Origin: Pelagibacterales bacterium SAG-MED29
Lineage (GTDB): Bacteria; Pseudomonadota; Alphaproteobacteria; Pelagibacterales; Pelagibacteraceae
Direction: 5' to 3'
NCBI GenBank assembly: GCA_014653815.1
Contig: JACWDZ010000002.1
Span: 1-64,000, forward strand
DNA: 64,000 nucleotides
The stretch's first letter is position 1, and the number at the start of each line of letters is the position of its first letter. The notes beneath the pieces are model-generated. The model worked only from the letters and a program-made list of their open reading frames with translations, was not told where the DNA came from and did no database searches. Positions 27,001 through 34,587 of this stretch are shown here, in pieces. Both the position numbers and the translations under genes were made by a program.

Positions 27001-27018
27001 AGAAATATTTTGAGCCAT
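24013..27018 (-). CDS. aceE: Pyruvate dehydrogenase E1 (homodimeric) with N-terminal lipoyl domain
   Basis: E1 decarboxylates pyruvate with thiamine diphosphate. From about residue 120 on, the 1001-aa protein is a standard AceE (DPIETNEWIESLNSVIEN at the start; GDGEMDEPES with the metal-binding aspartate near 343; FGFQRVGDLAWAAGD). E. coli AceE has 887 residues; the extra 110 here are a complete lipoyl domain: VPDIGDFKDVEVIEVLVKPG, lipoyl lysine 42 in ESDKSSLEIPS, then a Lys/Glu-rich linker. It is nearly identical in its first 50 residues to the domain of the adjacent E2, indicating duplication. The reading frame is continuous, so this is not an assembly fusion by eye. Confidence 0.94.
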   Translation of the reverse strand: MAQNISVPDIGDFKDVEVIEVLVKPGDKINKNDPIVTIESDKSSLEIPSPSSGEIKDLKVKIGDKVSEGSILATIENGQVTSSPKKEEIKNEPLKKEIKKNGDLNPVKQVKKIFAEPTSKDDIDPIETNEWIESLNSVIENDGAPRASYLLNQVIDQAYKSGLVLPDTRTTPYINTIPPEIEIKSTGDQNIEKKLRAYIRWNAAAMVVKANKKSSELGGHIGTFASAATLYDVGMNHFWRAKNNKFGGDLIYFQGHSAPGMYARAFLEGRLTAKQLDGFRQEVSPGGLSSYPHPWLMPNFWQFPTVSMGLGPIMAIYQARFLKYLINRGLVKDEGRKIWVFLGDGEMDEPESLGAIGLAAREKLDNLIFVINCNLQRLDGPVRGNGKIIQELEGSFRGTGWNVIKVIWGSYWDQLLAKDKTGLLVKRMNECVDGEYQAFKAKGGSYVREKFFGKYSELKELVSTMTDKDIWKLNRGGHDPHKVYAAYHSAMHHKGSPTVILAKTIKGYGMGKSGESINTTHQQKKLDEKDLLYYRDRFGVPLTDKQVKNIEYFKPNENSEEIKYLKDKRLKLGGFIPERSSFAKAIKTPPRDIFEPFMKSTGDKEMSTTMALVRMLTALLRDKNLSPRLVPIIPDEARTFGMEGFFQKIGIYAHEGQKYEPVDSEQLSSYREDKSGQVLEEGITESGAMSSWIAAGTSYTNHDLEMIPIYIFYSMFGFQRVGDLAWAAGDSQARGFLIGATAGRTTLAGEGLQHQDGHSHLLASNIPNCVSYDPTFAYEMGVILRDGIKRMHEKKENIFYYITAMNENYSHPEKPKGCDEGIIKGMYLLRENNNKGKTKVQLLGSGTILREITAAAKILSKDYGIDSDVWSVTSFNELRRDGMETERWNLLNPDAKRKKSYVQKCLDKTDGPIIAASDYTRSFSDQIRPYTEKPFYSLGTDGYGRSDTRKNLRKFFEVDKEHIVAYTLSALAKEQLVASKEAEKAIKKYKIDKNKDFPSNL

Positions 27019-27160
27019 AATTATCTATTATAAACTGGATGGAACATATTAAAAAGAGCCCTAATAATAAACTATAAATAGTGGGGCAAATCGCTTGATA
27101 AGTTCATTTTTGGACATATTTTATGCTATTTTTAGTCAATTAAATTTAGTCAGATAAGTT

Positions 27161-27262
27161 ATGAAATGGCTAATAAGTTTATTGTTCAAAAAAAAAGAAA
27201 TTAAATCAGATAGAGCAGCAATTGTTCAAAAAATCCTATTAAAAAAATATCTGTTAAGATAA
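27161..27262 (+). CDS. Possible 33-aa basic peptide
   Basis: An ATG-started ORF beginning MKWLISLLFKKKEIK and ending in a basic KKYLLR tail, 25 bases before the acetoacetyl-CoA ligase gene and in the same direction. A short amphipathic or hydrophobic N-terminus followed by many lysines is seen. No convincing ribosome binding site is present. It may be a chance ORF in the 269-base gap between the divergent aceE and ligase genes; the rest of that gap must hold their promoters. Confidence 0.3.
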   Translation: MKWLISLLFKKKEIKSDRAAIVQKILLKKYLLR

Positions 27263-27287
27263 ATTCATAGAGGCTAAATTAGTTTTT

Positions 27288-29219
27288 ATGAATACATCTC
27301 TTTGGAAACCTAGCAATCAAAAAAAAGAAGATTCTTTATTGAGAGATTTTTCAAAATTTATCAATTTCAAAACTTCAAATAATTTTAAGGACTTGTGGAA
27401 ATGGAGTATTGAAAATCCACAAATATTTTGGTCAAAGTTTTGGGATTACTCTAAAATCATTGGCGAGAAAGGAAAAGAAACTATTTTAAAAGATAAAGTT
27501 TTTAACAAAACAAAATTTTTTTCTGATTCAAGATTAAATTATTCAGAAAACATTCTAAAAAAAAGATCGGATCTTGATGCTATAGGTTTTTTATCTGAAA
27601 GCGGTTATGAGGAAAATATTACTTGGAGTGATTTGTATAATAAAGTTTGTAAGCTATCTGCTTATTTTAAGACTTTAAATTTAAAAAAAGGAGATAGAGT
27701 TGCAGCATATGTACCGAACAAAATAGAGTCCGTAGTAAGCTTTTTAGCATGCGCTAAGAATGGAATAATTTGGTCTTCATGCTCACCTGATTTTGGCGTC
27801 CAAGGTGTTGTTGATAGATTTAAACAAATTGAACCAAAAATTTTGATAACAAGCGATCATTATTTTTATAATGGAAAAAAAATAAATATTTTAGAAAAGG
27901 TAAATAAAGTTTTAGAGGAAATTACTTCAATAAAAGAAGTTTTAGTATTTTCTTATAACAAAAAAGAAAAATTAAATTTAGATAACTTTAAAGATTTTGA
28001 TGAAGTTTTAAACCAATCAGAATTAGATGAAACATTTGAACGTTTCGAATTTAATCATCCAATTTATATTCTTTATTCAAGTGGAACTACTGGAAAACCA
28101 AAGTGTATTACTCATGGAGCAGGCAATGTTTTAATTGAGCATAATAAAGAATTTATGCTTCATTGCGATATAAGAGATAATGAAAGATTATTTTATTATA
28201 CAACTACTGGCTGGATGATGTGGAATTGGCTGGTAGGAGGGTTAGCGACAGGCTCAACTATATATTTATTTGATGGGGCTCCGGCGTATCCAACAACAGA
28301 TGTTCTTCTTCAATATTGTCAAAATAAAAAAATTAATTTGTTTGGTGTAAGTGCTAAATATATTGATCATTTAAAAAATGAAAATTTTAAAGCAAAAAAT
28401 TTAGATTTAAGTTCAATTAAAATAATAACTTCAACCGGCTCCCCTTTAGTCGCAGAAAGTTTTGAATATGTATACAATAACTTAAAAAAAGATGTTCATT
28501 TAACATCGATAGCTGGTGGAACTGACTTAGTCGGCTGTTTAGTTTTGGGAAATTTATTCTCAGATGTATATAAGGGAGAAATTCAGGGCCAGAGTTTAGG
28601 CATTGATGTTGACGTCTTTACCGATAGTGGAAAAAGCACAAAAGATAATGAAAAAGGTGAGCTTGTGGTTAAACAACCATTTCCATCTATGCCAGTAAAA
28701 TTTTGGGGTGATGATGATGGTAAAAAATACCATGAAGCTTATTTTACAAGATTTGAAAATATTTGGCATCACGGTGATTTTGTGGCACGAACTTCAAACA
28801 ATGGATTTATTGTGAGCGGCAGATCTGATGCCACTTTAAATCCAGGGGGTGTTAGAATTGGAACATCAGAAATTTACCAACAAGTTGAAAACATTGACTT
28901 TATTACTGAGGGGTTGGTTGTTGGACAAAATTATAATGATGATGTGAGAATAGTTTTATTTGTTACAACAAAAAATGACGAAGATTTAGATGATGAAAAA
29001 ATTAAATTAGTTAAGACTAGAATAAGAAAAAATTGCTCTCCAAAACATGTGCCGGCAATCATTATAAAAGTTCCAGAAATTCCAAGAACTAAAAGTGGAA
29101 AAATTGTTGAGCTCGCTGTAAGAAAATTAATTAATGGAGAGGAGCTGAATAATAAGGAAGCAATCGCTAATCCAGAAAGTTTAGATTTTTTTAAAAATCT
29201 TTCTCAACTTAAGATTTAA
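27288..29219 (+). CDS. Acetoacetate--CoA ligase
   Basis: A 643-aa adenylate-forming enzyme that makes acetoacetyl-CoA from acetoacetate, ATP and CoA. The beginning SLWKPSNQKKEDSLLRDF is typical of acetoacetyl-CoA synthetases rather than acetyl-CoA synthetases. The AMP-binding motif is YILYSSGTTGKPKCITHGAG (about 263-282), with TTGWMMWNWLVG, the IAGGTDLVGC region where acyl-CoA synthetases usually have YGxTE, and SGRSDATLNPGGVRIG near 522. The C-terminal KSGKIVE carries the adenylation lysine. It converges on the thiolase unit, which could cleave its product. Confidence 0.88.
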   Translation: MNTSLWKPSNQKKEDSLLRDFSKFINFKTSNNFKDLWKWSIENPQIFWSKFWDYSKIIGEKGKETILKDKVFNKTKFFSDSRLNYSENILKKRSDLDAIGFLSESGYEENITWSDLYNKVCKLSAYFKTLNLKKGDRVAAYVPNKIESVVSFLACAKNGIIWSSCSPDFGVQGVVDRFKQIEPKILITSDHYFYNGKKINILEKVNKVLEEITSIKEVLVFSYNKKEKLNLDNFKDFDEVLNQSELDETFERFEFNHPIYILYSSGTTGKPKCITHGAGNVLIEHNKEFMLHCDIRDNERLFYYTTTGWMMWNWLVGGLATGSTIYLFDGAPAYPTTDVLLQYCQNKKINLFGVSAKYIDHLKNENFKAKNLDLSSIKIITSTGSPLVAESFEYVYNNLKKDVHLTSIAGGTDLVGCLVLGNLFSDVYKGEIQGQSLGIDVDVFTDSGKSTKDNEKGELVVKQPFPSMPVKFWGDDDGKKYHEAYFTRFENIWHHGDFVARTSNNGFIVSGRSDATLNPGGVRIGTSEIYQQVENIDFITEGLVVGQNYNDDVRIVLFVTTKNDEDLDDEKIKLVKTRIRKNCSPKHVPAIIIKVPEIPRTKSGKIVELAVRKLINGEELNNKEAIANPESLDFFKNLSQLKI

Positions 29220-29350
29220 TTATAAGCTAAATAAATTAAAATAATTAATGCCCAGAAAAAAGCATAATAAAAAATATATCCTTTAACTGTAAATGGCATT
29301 TTTTTTATTTTACGCTTGCCTTTACCTTTGTAAGGTTTAGATATTTCCAT
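29216..29350 (-). CDS. Small membrane protein, 44 aa, coupled to the thiolase gene
   Basis: Not in the ORF track. Its ATG overlaps the thiolase TAA as TAATG, so it is translationally coupled. The first 20 residues are strongly basic and glycine-rich (KPYKGKGKRKIKK), and the rest is one membrane helix (about 24-43, GYIFYYAFFWALIILIYLA). The inside-positive pattern suggests a single-pass protein with a cytoplasmic N-terminus. Its 3' end overlaps the convergent ligase gene by 4 bases. No family recognised. Confidence 0.58.
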   Translation of the reverse strand: MEISKPYKGKGKRKIKKMPFTVKGYIFYYAFFWALIILIYLAYN

Positions 29351-30528
29351 TATCTTTCAACACACATGGCAATACCCATGCCTCCACCAATGCATAAGGT
29401 TGCCAAACCTTTATGGACGTCTCTTTTTATCATTTCATGAATTAATGTTACAAGTATTCTAGTGCCAGACGCACCAATAGGATGACCCAAAGCTATTGCA
29501 CCGCCATTTACATTTACTTTTTCTTCAGGAATAGAAAGAGTTCTTAAAACTGCAATACTTTGTGCTGCAAATGCTTCATTGATTTCGAATAGATCAATGT
29601 CTTTTATCGACCATCCAGCTAAATCTAGCGCTTTTTTTGAAGCAGGTATTGGTCCCGTTCCCATTAAAGCTGGATCAACCCCACAACTTGCCCAAGATTT
29701 AATTGAAACTAATTTTTGTAGTTGTCTTTTTTCAGCTTCTTCTGCTGACATTAAAGTTGTGGCAGCAGCCCCATCATTAATTCCCGAAGCATTACCAGCT
29801 GTAACAGTGCCATCTTTTTTAAAAACAGGCTTCAGTCTTGTTAGAGCTTCTAAATTAATTTCTTCTCTAGGATGCTCATCTTTATTAAATTCTATTTCAT
29901 TTTTTTTTGATTTAATTTTAAAATTAATTATTTCTTCTTTAAATTTATTTTCTTTTTGAGCTTTGAGAGCTTTTTCATGAGACTTTAAAGCAAATTTATC
30001 TTGATCTTCTCTAGTAACTTGAAATTTTGTAGATACATTTTCTGCAGTCACACCCATATGATATCCATAAAAAGCATCCCACAAACCATCTTTAATCATT
30101 GTGTCCGTCATTTCTGAATCGCCTAATTTTTTTCCATCTCTTAAGTGCATGGCGTGAGGTGCTAAAGACATGCATTCTTGACCACCAGCAATAACAACTT
30201 TTGAGTCTCCTGCTTTTATGCTTTGAAATCCTGAGGCAATAGATCTTAATCCAGATCCACAAACTTGATTAACAACATAGGCCGTCTTTTCTTTTGGAAT
30301 TCCAGATTTCATTGCAGCTTGTCGAGCAGGATTTTGTCCTGCAGAAGCAGTCAAAACTTGACCCATTATAACTTCATCAACTTCCTCAGTTCTTATTTTT
30401 GATTTTTCAATTGATTTTAAAATTACTGCAGATCCAAGATCATCCCCCGGAACATTTTTCAATGATTTACCCAAAGACCCAACCGCTGTTCTACTGGCCG
30501 AGGTAATAACTATGTCTTTTTTTATCAT
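29350..30528 (-). CDS. Acetyl-CoA C-acetyltransferase (thiolase II)
   Basis: A 392-aa thiolase. The nucleophile is Cys90 in NQVCGSGLRSI, GHPIGASGTRI (about 348) supplies the catalytic histidine, and LCIGGGMGIA (about 378) the second cysteine. SRTAVGSLGKSLKNVP at the start is typical of the PhaA/AtoB biosynthetic thiolases, which reversibly condense two acetyl-CoA to acetoacetyl-CoA. No polyhydroxybutyrate synthase or reductase is in the window. With the facing acetoacetyl-CoA ligase, cleavage of acetoacetyl-CoA to acetyl-CoA is a likely use. Confidence 0.92.
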   Translation of the reverse strand: MIKKDIVITSASRTAVGSLGKSLKNVPGDDLGSAVILKSIEKSKIRTEEVDEVIMGQVLTASAGQNPARQAAMKSGIPKEKTAYVVNQVCGSGLRSIASGFQSIKAGDSKVVIAGGQECMSLAPHAMHLRDGKKLGDSEMTDTMIKDGLWDAFYGYHMGVTAENVSTKFQVTREDQDKFALKSHEKALKAQKENKFKEEIINFKIKSKKNEIEFNKDEHPREEINLEALTRLKPVFKKDGTVTAGNASGINDGAAATTLMSAEEAEKRQLQKLVSIKSWASCGVDPALMGTGPIPASKKALDLAGWSIKDIDLFEINEAFAAQSIAVLRTLSIPEEKVNVNGGAIALGHPIGASGTRILVTLIHEMIKRDVHKGLATLCIGGGMGIAMCVER

Positions 30529-30564
30529 AAATTTTAATCTATATTTATTAAAAAAACTTTCAAT

Positions 30565-31914
30565 TTAATTTTTTTTCTTTGATGTTTGAGATAAAGCAAC
30601 TGTTATAGACATAATTAAAAACAAATAGGTTGCATTCCCAGTTGTAAAAAAACTACCTGTAGTTTTTATTGGAAATATTTCAATAAGAAATAAAAACATA
30701 AATGGAATAATTATTTTATTATAATTTAAACTAATTTTTCCAGTGTAATGATTAAAGAAAGACTTAAATAAAACTATAAAAAAGATAATCAAAATCAAAA
30801 AGAAACCTATTAGCCCCAATTCAGTTAAGATTTCTAAATAATAGTTGTGCGGATGAGAATTACAATTAATTGTAATAGCTAACAATGAAACACAATTATT
30901 CTTAAAAGATCTGATGCCACCTCCGACATATTTATGCTTCAACCAAGTTTGATAACCAGAGTGAAATTCTTTAATGTAGACATTTCTAAAAGGGATAACT
31001 TTACCATTTATATTCATATTATATTTTTGGTCTATCTCTCCCTCATATTTTTTATTTTTGATTATTATGACAGACGCAACTTCTACGATTTCTACTGTTC
31101 TTTCAGCAAAAGAAATAAAATGGGTTCTTATGTTTGAGTTTAAATTCCATAATGTGGTTATTAATATTGCGTTTAATAAAAAAAATAATAATAACAATTT
31201 TTTCATTGACTTATTAAAAGATAAAACAGCGGTGATCAAAACTATAAATAAAATTAAAGGCATTCTGTTTCCTGCTATAATTAATCCAGTGATAATTAAA
31301 ATGAATGATAGAGATAATAATAAATATAAATAAATTTTATCTTTATTATTAAAAAAAAGAGGGAATAAAAAGAGAGCAAACAGAGAGAACCTTTGTAAGT
31401 ATGAACCAGCAATTAATTCATCTCCAAATGGACCAGATAATCTTCTAGGTGTAGCTACATAGCCAAAGATATCTTTTCCAAAATTTAATTGATAAATTAA
31501 ATCTAAACCCACAAAGTAGGTACAAATAAGACAAACAAAAAAAAATGATTTAAAATTTATAACAGTTCTATTAATTAAAATTCTTATCATGAAATAAAAA
31601 ATTAAAAATCTCAAATATAAGATTGTTTTAATTATAATAGTATAATCTTCATTTAAGTTTTCAGACTGCAAGTAAAGATTATTAAAAATTCCAGTAAAAA
31701 TCGTGTAAGCAAAAAAGATCAGAATTATTTTATCTAAATTATTAAAATTTAGTGTAAATATGTCTTTTCCATAAAAAATAATTGAAAAAATAATAAATAG
31801 GAAAATATTTGCATTCAATATCAGATTGCCTGCAATAAAGCTTATTGGTATAAAAGAAAATAGAAGATTTATTAAAAATGTTTTGTAGTTAATTTTAGGT
31901 AAAGATAGTAGCAT
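30565..31914 (-). CDS. O-antigen ligase/polymerase (WaaL/Wzy-like) family protein
   Basis: A 449-aa polytopic inner-membrane protein with about eleven helices and one large loop between the last ones. In that loop the motif SHPHNYYLEILTELGLIGFF (about 353-372) is the signature of the Wzy_C/O-antigen ligase family, whose histidine is catalytic. These enzymes attach or polymerise undecaprenyl-linked glycans on the periplasmic face. No other O-antigen genes flank it, though uppP lies 300 bases away beyond tRNA-Arg, and a glycosyltransferase is at 40.7 kb. Ligase versus polymerase cannot be separated here. Confidence 0.8.
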   Translation of the reverse strand: MLLSLPKINYKTFLINLLFSFIPISFIAGNLILNANIFLFIIFSIIFYGKDIFTLNFNNLDKIILIFFAYTIFTGIFNNLYLQSENLNEDYTIIIKTILYLRFLIFYFMIRILINRTVINFKSFFFVCLICTYFVGLDLIYQLNFGKDIFGYVATPRRLSGPFGDELIAGSYLQRFSLFALFLFPLFFNNKDKIYLYLLLSLSFILIITGLIIAGNRMPLILFIVLITAVLSFNKSMKKLLLLFFLLNAILITTLWNLNSNIRTHFISFAERTVEIVEVASVIIIKNKKYEGEIDQKYNMNINGKVIPFRNVYIKEFHSGYQTWLKHKYVGGGIRSFKNNCVSLLAITINCNSHPHNYYLEILTELGLIGFFLILIIFFIVLFKSFFNHYTGKISLNYNKIIIPFMFLFLIEIFPIKTTGSFFTTGNATYLFLIMSITVALSQTSKKKN

Positions 31915-32000
31915 TATTTGTAATATTAAATATAATTAATATTAGTTCAACAAAAATATGGTTTTGATTTATGAGTAAGTTATTTTATTAAAATTAATCA

Positions 32001-32077
32001 GCGCCTGTAGCTCAACTGGATAGAGCGCTTGGCTACGGACCAGGAGGTTCTGGGTTCAAATCCTAGCAGGCGCACCA
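32001..32077 (+). tRNA. tRNA-Arg (anticodon ACG)
   Basis: A 77-base tRNA with encoded CCA. The acceptor GCGCCTG pairs with CAGGCGC, discriminator A. The anticodon stem CTTGG/CCAGG encloses CTACGGA, so the anticodon is ACG, which after A34 deamination reads CGU, CGC and CGA. D arm and T arm (GGTTCAAATCC) are regular. It lies between the divergent O-antigen ligase gene and the 31-codon ORF. Confidence 0.97.
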
Positions 32078-32124
32078 TCGTTATAATATTGCAATTGTTT
32101 AAATTTAGATATATTTAATTTTAA

Positions 32125-32220
32125 ATGAAATCTATATTCAATGTGTCATTAAAAAAAAGTGTCATTATATTTTTTATTATAGTCATCACAATACTTATGC
32201 TTTTAACTTTTATTTTATAA
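32125..32220 (+). CDS. Possible 31-aa single-helix membrane peptide
   Basis: An ATG-started ORF with a short polar start (KSIFNVSLKK) and a hydrophobic run of about 20 residues to the end. It lies 47 bases after tRNA-Arg, and its tail overlaps the convergent uppP gene by 6 bases. There is no clear ribosome binding site. In AT-rich DNA, hydrophobic short ORFs arise by chance, so the call is tentative. Confidence 0.28.
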   Translation: MKSIFNVSLKKSVIIFFIIVITILMLLTFIL

Positions 32221-32973
32221 GTAGGCTAAAGCTAAAAGACCAATTCCTAAAAATACTCTATAAATTACAAATATATTAAGATTAAAAGTTTTAATATATT
32301 TTAAAAAATATTTTATTGTGATGAAGGAAAATAAAAAAGAAAATGTTATTGAAATTATTATTAAAAAAGAAAAATCAAAACTTTCAGATTTTACTAAATT
32401 GTTTAATCCAAAGACAGAGACAGCTGCCAAAGTTGGAATGGATAATAGAAATGATATTTTAGCTGAGTCATATCTATTAAATTTTAATACTCTCGCACCT
32501 GTTATAGCTATACCGGATCTACTTACACCCGGCACTAAAGATAAAATTTGCAGTAATCCAATTAAAACTGCTGATTTTAATGAAAAATTTGAATTGATTT
32601 TGTTTTTTAAGCTAGATTTGTCACTTAGATAAAGCAATATTCCAAAAATTAATGTTGTCCAGCCAATCACTTTGATATTTCTAATTTGATCGATAAAGTT
32701 TAGTTTTACCAACAAATATCCCACGATCATTACCGGCAATGAACCAATTAAAATTTTTAAAAATAAATCTTTGTTTTGAACAAAGTTAAAAATATCTTTT
32801 CTAAAAAAAACTATTACTGCTAAAAATGAACCAATATGTAAACTGACATCAATTTCTAAATTTTTATTGTTAAATTCAAAATATTCAGAAACAATTATTA
32901 AGTGAGAAGAGGAGCTTATTGGTAAAAATTCGGTTATTCCTTGTATTAATGATAGAATAATTATTTCAATCAT
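32215..32973 (-). CDS. uppP: Undecaprenyl-diphosphatase
   Basis: UppP (BacA) recycles undecaprenyl diphosphate to the monophosphate carrier used for peptidoglycan and glycan export. The 252-aa membrane protein has the two family motifs: GITEFLPISSSSHLI (about 12-26) and LVPGVSRSGIAITGARVL (about 146-163), whose Glu, His and Arg line the active site. Length is slightly below the usual 265-275. It is divergent from gltD with a 167-base gap that shows no ORF except a short one overlapping the gltD start. Confidence 0.93.
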   Translation of the reverse strand: MIEIIILSLIQGITEFLPISSSSHLIIVSEYFEFNNKNLEIDVSLHIGSFLAVIVFFRKDIFNFVQNKDLFLKILIGSLPVMIVGYLLVKLNFIDQIRNIKVIGWTTLIFGILLYLSDKSSLKNKINSNFSLKSAVLIGLLQILSLVPGVSRSGIAITGARVLKFNRYDSAKISFLLSIPTLAAVSVFGLNNLVKSESFDFSFLIIISITFSFLFSFITIKYFLKYIKTFNLNIFVIYRVFLGIGLLALAYL

Positions 32974-33140
32974 AATTAGATTGTTTTAAAATTTATGCTT
33001 GTTTATTTAATGACATGATAATGCATAGCAGGTATGTCAAAATTAATCACTAATTATAAGGATTTTTTATATAATAGGTAATAATTATTTACTTAAATAA
33101 AGTATGAAATCTCTCAATTTTCGATTATTTTGGAAAATAT

Positions 33141-34580
33141 ATGAATAATAAAATGTTGAAATTTGTTGGTTTAAAACAAGAAACGCCTCTTAAGAGGGAT
33201 ACAAAAAAGAGACGTCAGGATTTTAATGAAATATACGATGAATATATTAATGCTAAAGCAAAAGAACAGTCTAGCAGGTGTTCTCAATGTGGTGTTCCGT
33301 TTTGCCAAATTCACTGTCCTTTAAGTAATAATATTCCTGATTGGCTTAAATTAACAGCTGAAGGCAGATTGCAAGAAGCTTACGAGATTTCGCAAAGCAC
33401 AAATAATATGCCAGAGGTTTGTGGGCGAATTTGTCCTCAAGATAGATTATGTGAAGGCAATTGTGTAATTGAACAATCAGGTCATGGAACTGTTACCATT
33501 GGTTCGGTAGAAAAATATATTACTGATACTGCCTGGGAAAAAGGTTGGGTTAAGCCATTAAATATTAAAAAAGAGTTAAAGCAATCAATTGGAATTATTG
33601 GTGCTGGACCGGCCGGTTTAGCTTGTGCTGAAGAATTAAGAAAATTAGGCTATCAAGTCACTATATACGATAGATATGATAGACCTGGCGGATTACTTAT
33701 TTATGGTATTCCAAATTTTAAACTAGAAAAATTTGTTGTCGAAAGAAGAACTAAACTTTTGAAAGATAGCGGAATAAAATTTGTACAAAATTTTGAAGTT
33801 GGTAAAGACAAAACTTTTAACGAGATAAGAGATAAGCATGATGCAGTGTTAATTTCGACTGGTGTGTATAAAGCTAAAGAAATGAAAGTGCCTGGACAGG
33901 ACTTAAAAAATATTTTTCCTGCAATGGAATTTTTAACTGCTTCAAACAGAAAAGGACTGGGGGATAAGGTTGAACTTTTTGATAATGGAACTTTAAATGC
34001 TGAAGGGAAAAATGTTGTAGTAATAGGAGGAGGAGATACTGCAATGGATTGCGTAAGGACAGCAGTTAGACAAAAAGCCAAATCTATAAAATGTTTATAT
34101 AGAAGAGACCAAAAAAATATGCCTGGTTCTGCCAGAGAGGTAAAAAATGCTATGGAAGAAGGAGTAGAGTTTATTTGGTTAAGTAGTCCAAAAAGATTTT
34201 TAGGAGACAATAAAGTAAAAGAAGTTGAAGCTAATAAAATTACCTTAGGAGAAAAAGACTCATCTGGTAGAAAAATACCCGTTATTCAACCAGATTCTGA
34301 ATTTAAACTTTCAACTGACTTTGTTATAAAATCTTTAGGTTTTGACCCAGAAGATTTATCGAAATTGTTTAACGCAGAGGAATTAGAAATTTCAAAATGG
34401 GGAACAATTCAAATTAATTTAAATACAATGAAAACAAACTTAAATGGAGTTTTCGCTGCAGGAGATATCGTGAGAGGTGCATCTTTAGTAGTTTGGGCTA
34501 TCAAAGATGGAAGAGATGCAGCTGTTCAAATTGAAAAATATTTGCAGGAAAAAGAGAAAAAAAATATTAAAGCTGCGTAG
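33141..34580 (+). CDS. gltD: Glutamate synthase small (beta) subunit
   Basis: GltD takes electrons from NADPH and passes them to GltB for glutamate synthesis. The N-terminal iron-sulfur region has CSQCGVPFCQIHCPL (about 47-61) and CGRICPQDRLCEGNC (about 94-108). The FAD site is GIIGAGPAGLACAEELRKLG (about 151-170) and the NADPH site VVVIGGGDTAMDCVRTA (about 293-309). The 479-aa length is typical. A second possible start is MLKFVGLKQ four residues in. The gene precedes gltB here, the reverse of the E. coli gltBD order, with a 7-base gap. Confidence 0.95.
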   Translation: MNNKMLKFVGLKQETPLKRDTKKRRQDFNEIYDEYINAKAKEQSSRCSQCGVPFCQIHCPLSNNIPDWLKLTAEGRLQEAYEISQSTNNMPEVCGRICPQDRLCEGNCVIEQSGHGTVTIGSVEKYITDTAWEKGWVKPLNIKKELKQSIGIIGAGPAGLACAEELRKLGYQVTIYDRYDRPGGLLIYGIPNFKLEKFVVERRTKLLKDSGIKFVQNFEVGKDKTFNEIRDKHDAVLISTGVYKAKEMKVPGQDLKNIFPAMEFLTASNRKGLGDKVELFDNGTLNAEGKNVVVIGGGDTAMDCVRTAVRQKAKSIKCLYRRDQKNMPGSAREVKNAMEEGVEFIWLSSPKRFLGDNKVKEVEANKITLGEKDSSGRKIPVIQPDSEFKLSTDFVIKSLGFDPEDLSKLFNAEELEISKWGTIQINLNTMKTNLNGVFAAGDIVRGASLVVWAIKDGRDAAVQIEKYLQEKEKKNIKAA

Positions 34581-34587
34581 TTTTAAA

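Noticed and set aside
29579-29959. 126-aa plus-strand ORF inside the thiolase gene
   Set aside because: Fully antisense to a well-conserved thiolase with intact catalytic residues; low-complexity composition typical of shadow ORFs.
33701-34210. 169-aa minus-strand ORF inside gltD
   Set aside because: It lies wholly antisense to the conserved gltD frame, is Ser/Pro/Phe-rich as expected of a shadow frame, and has no recognisable motif.
34507-34587. N-terminal 27-residue extension of the gltB ORF
   Set aside because: It lies inside the 3' end of gltD in another frame; the ATG at 34588 puts the nucleophile cysteine near the expected position.
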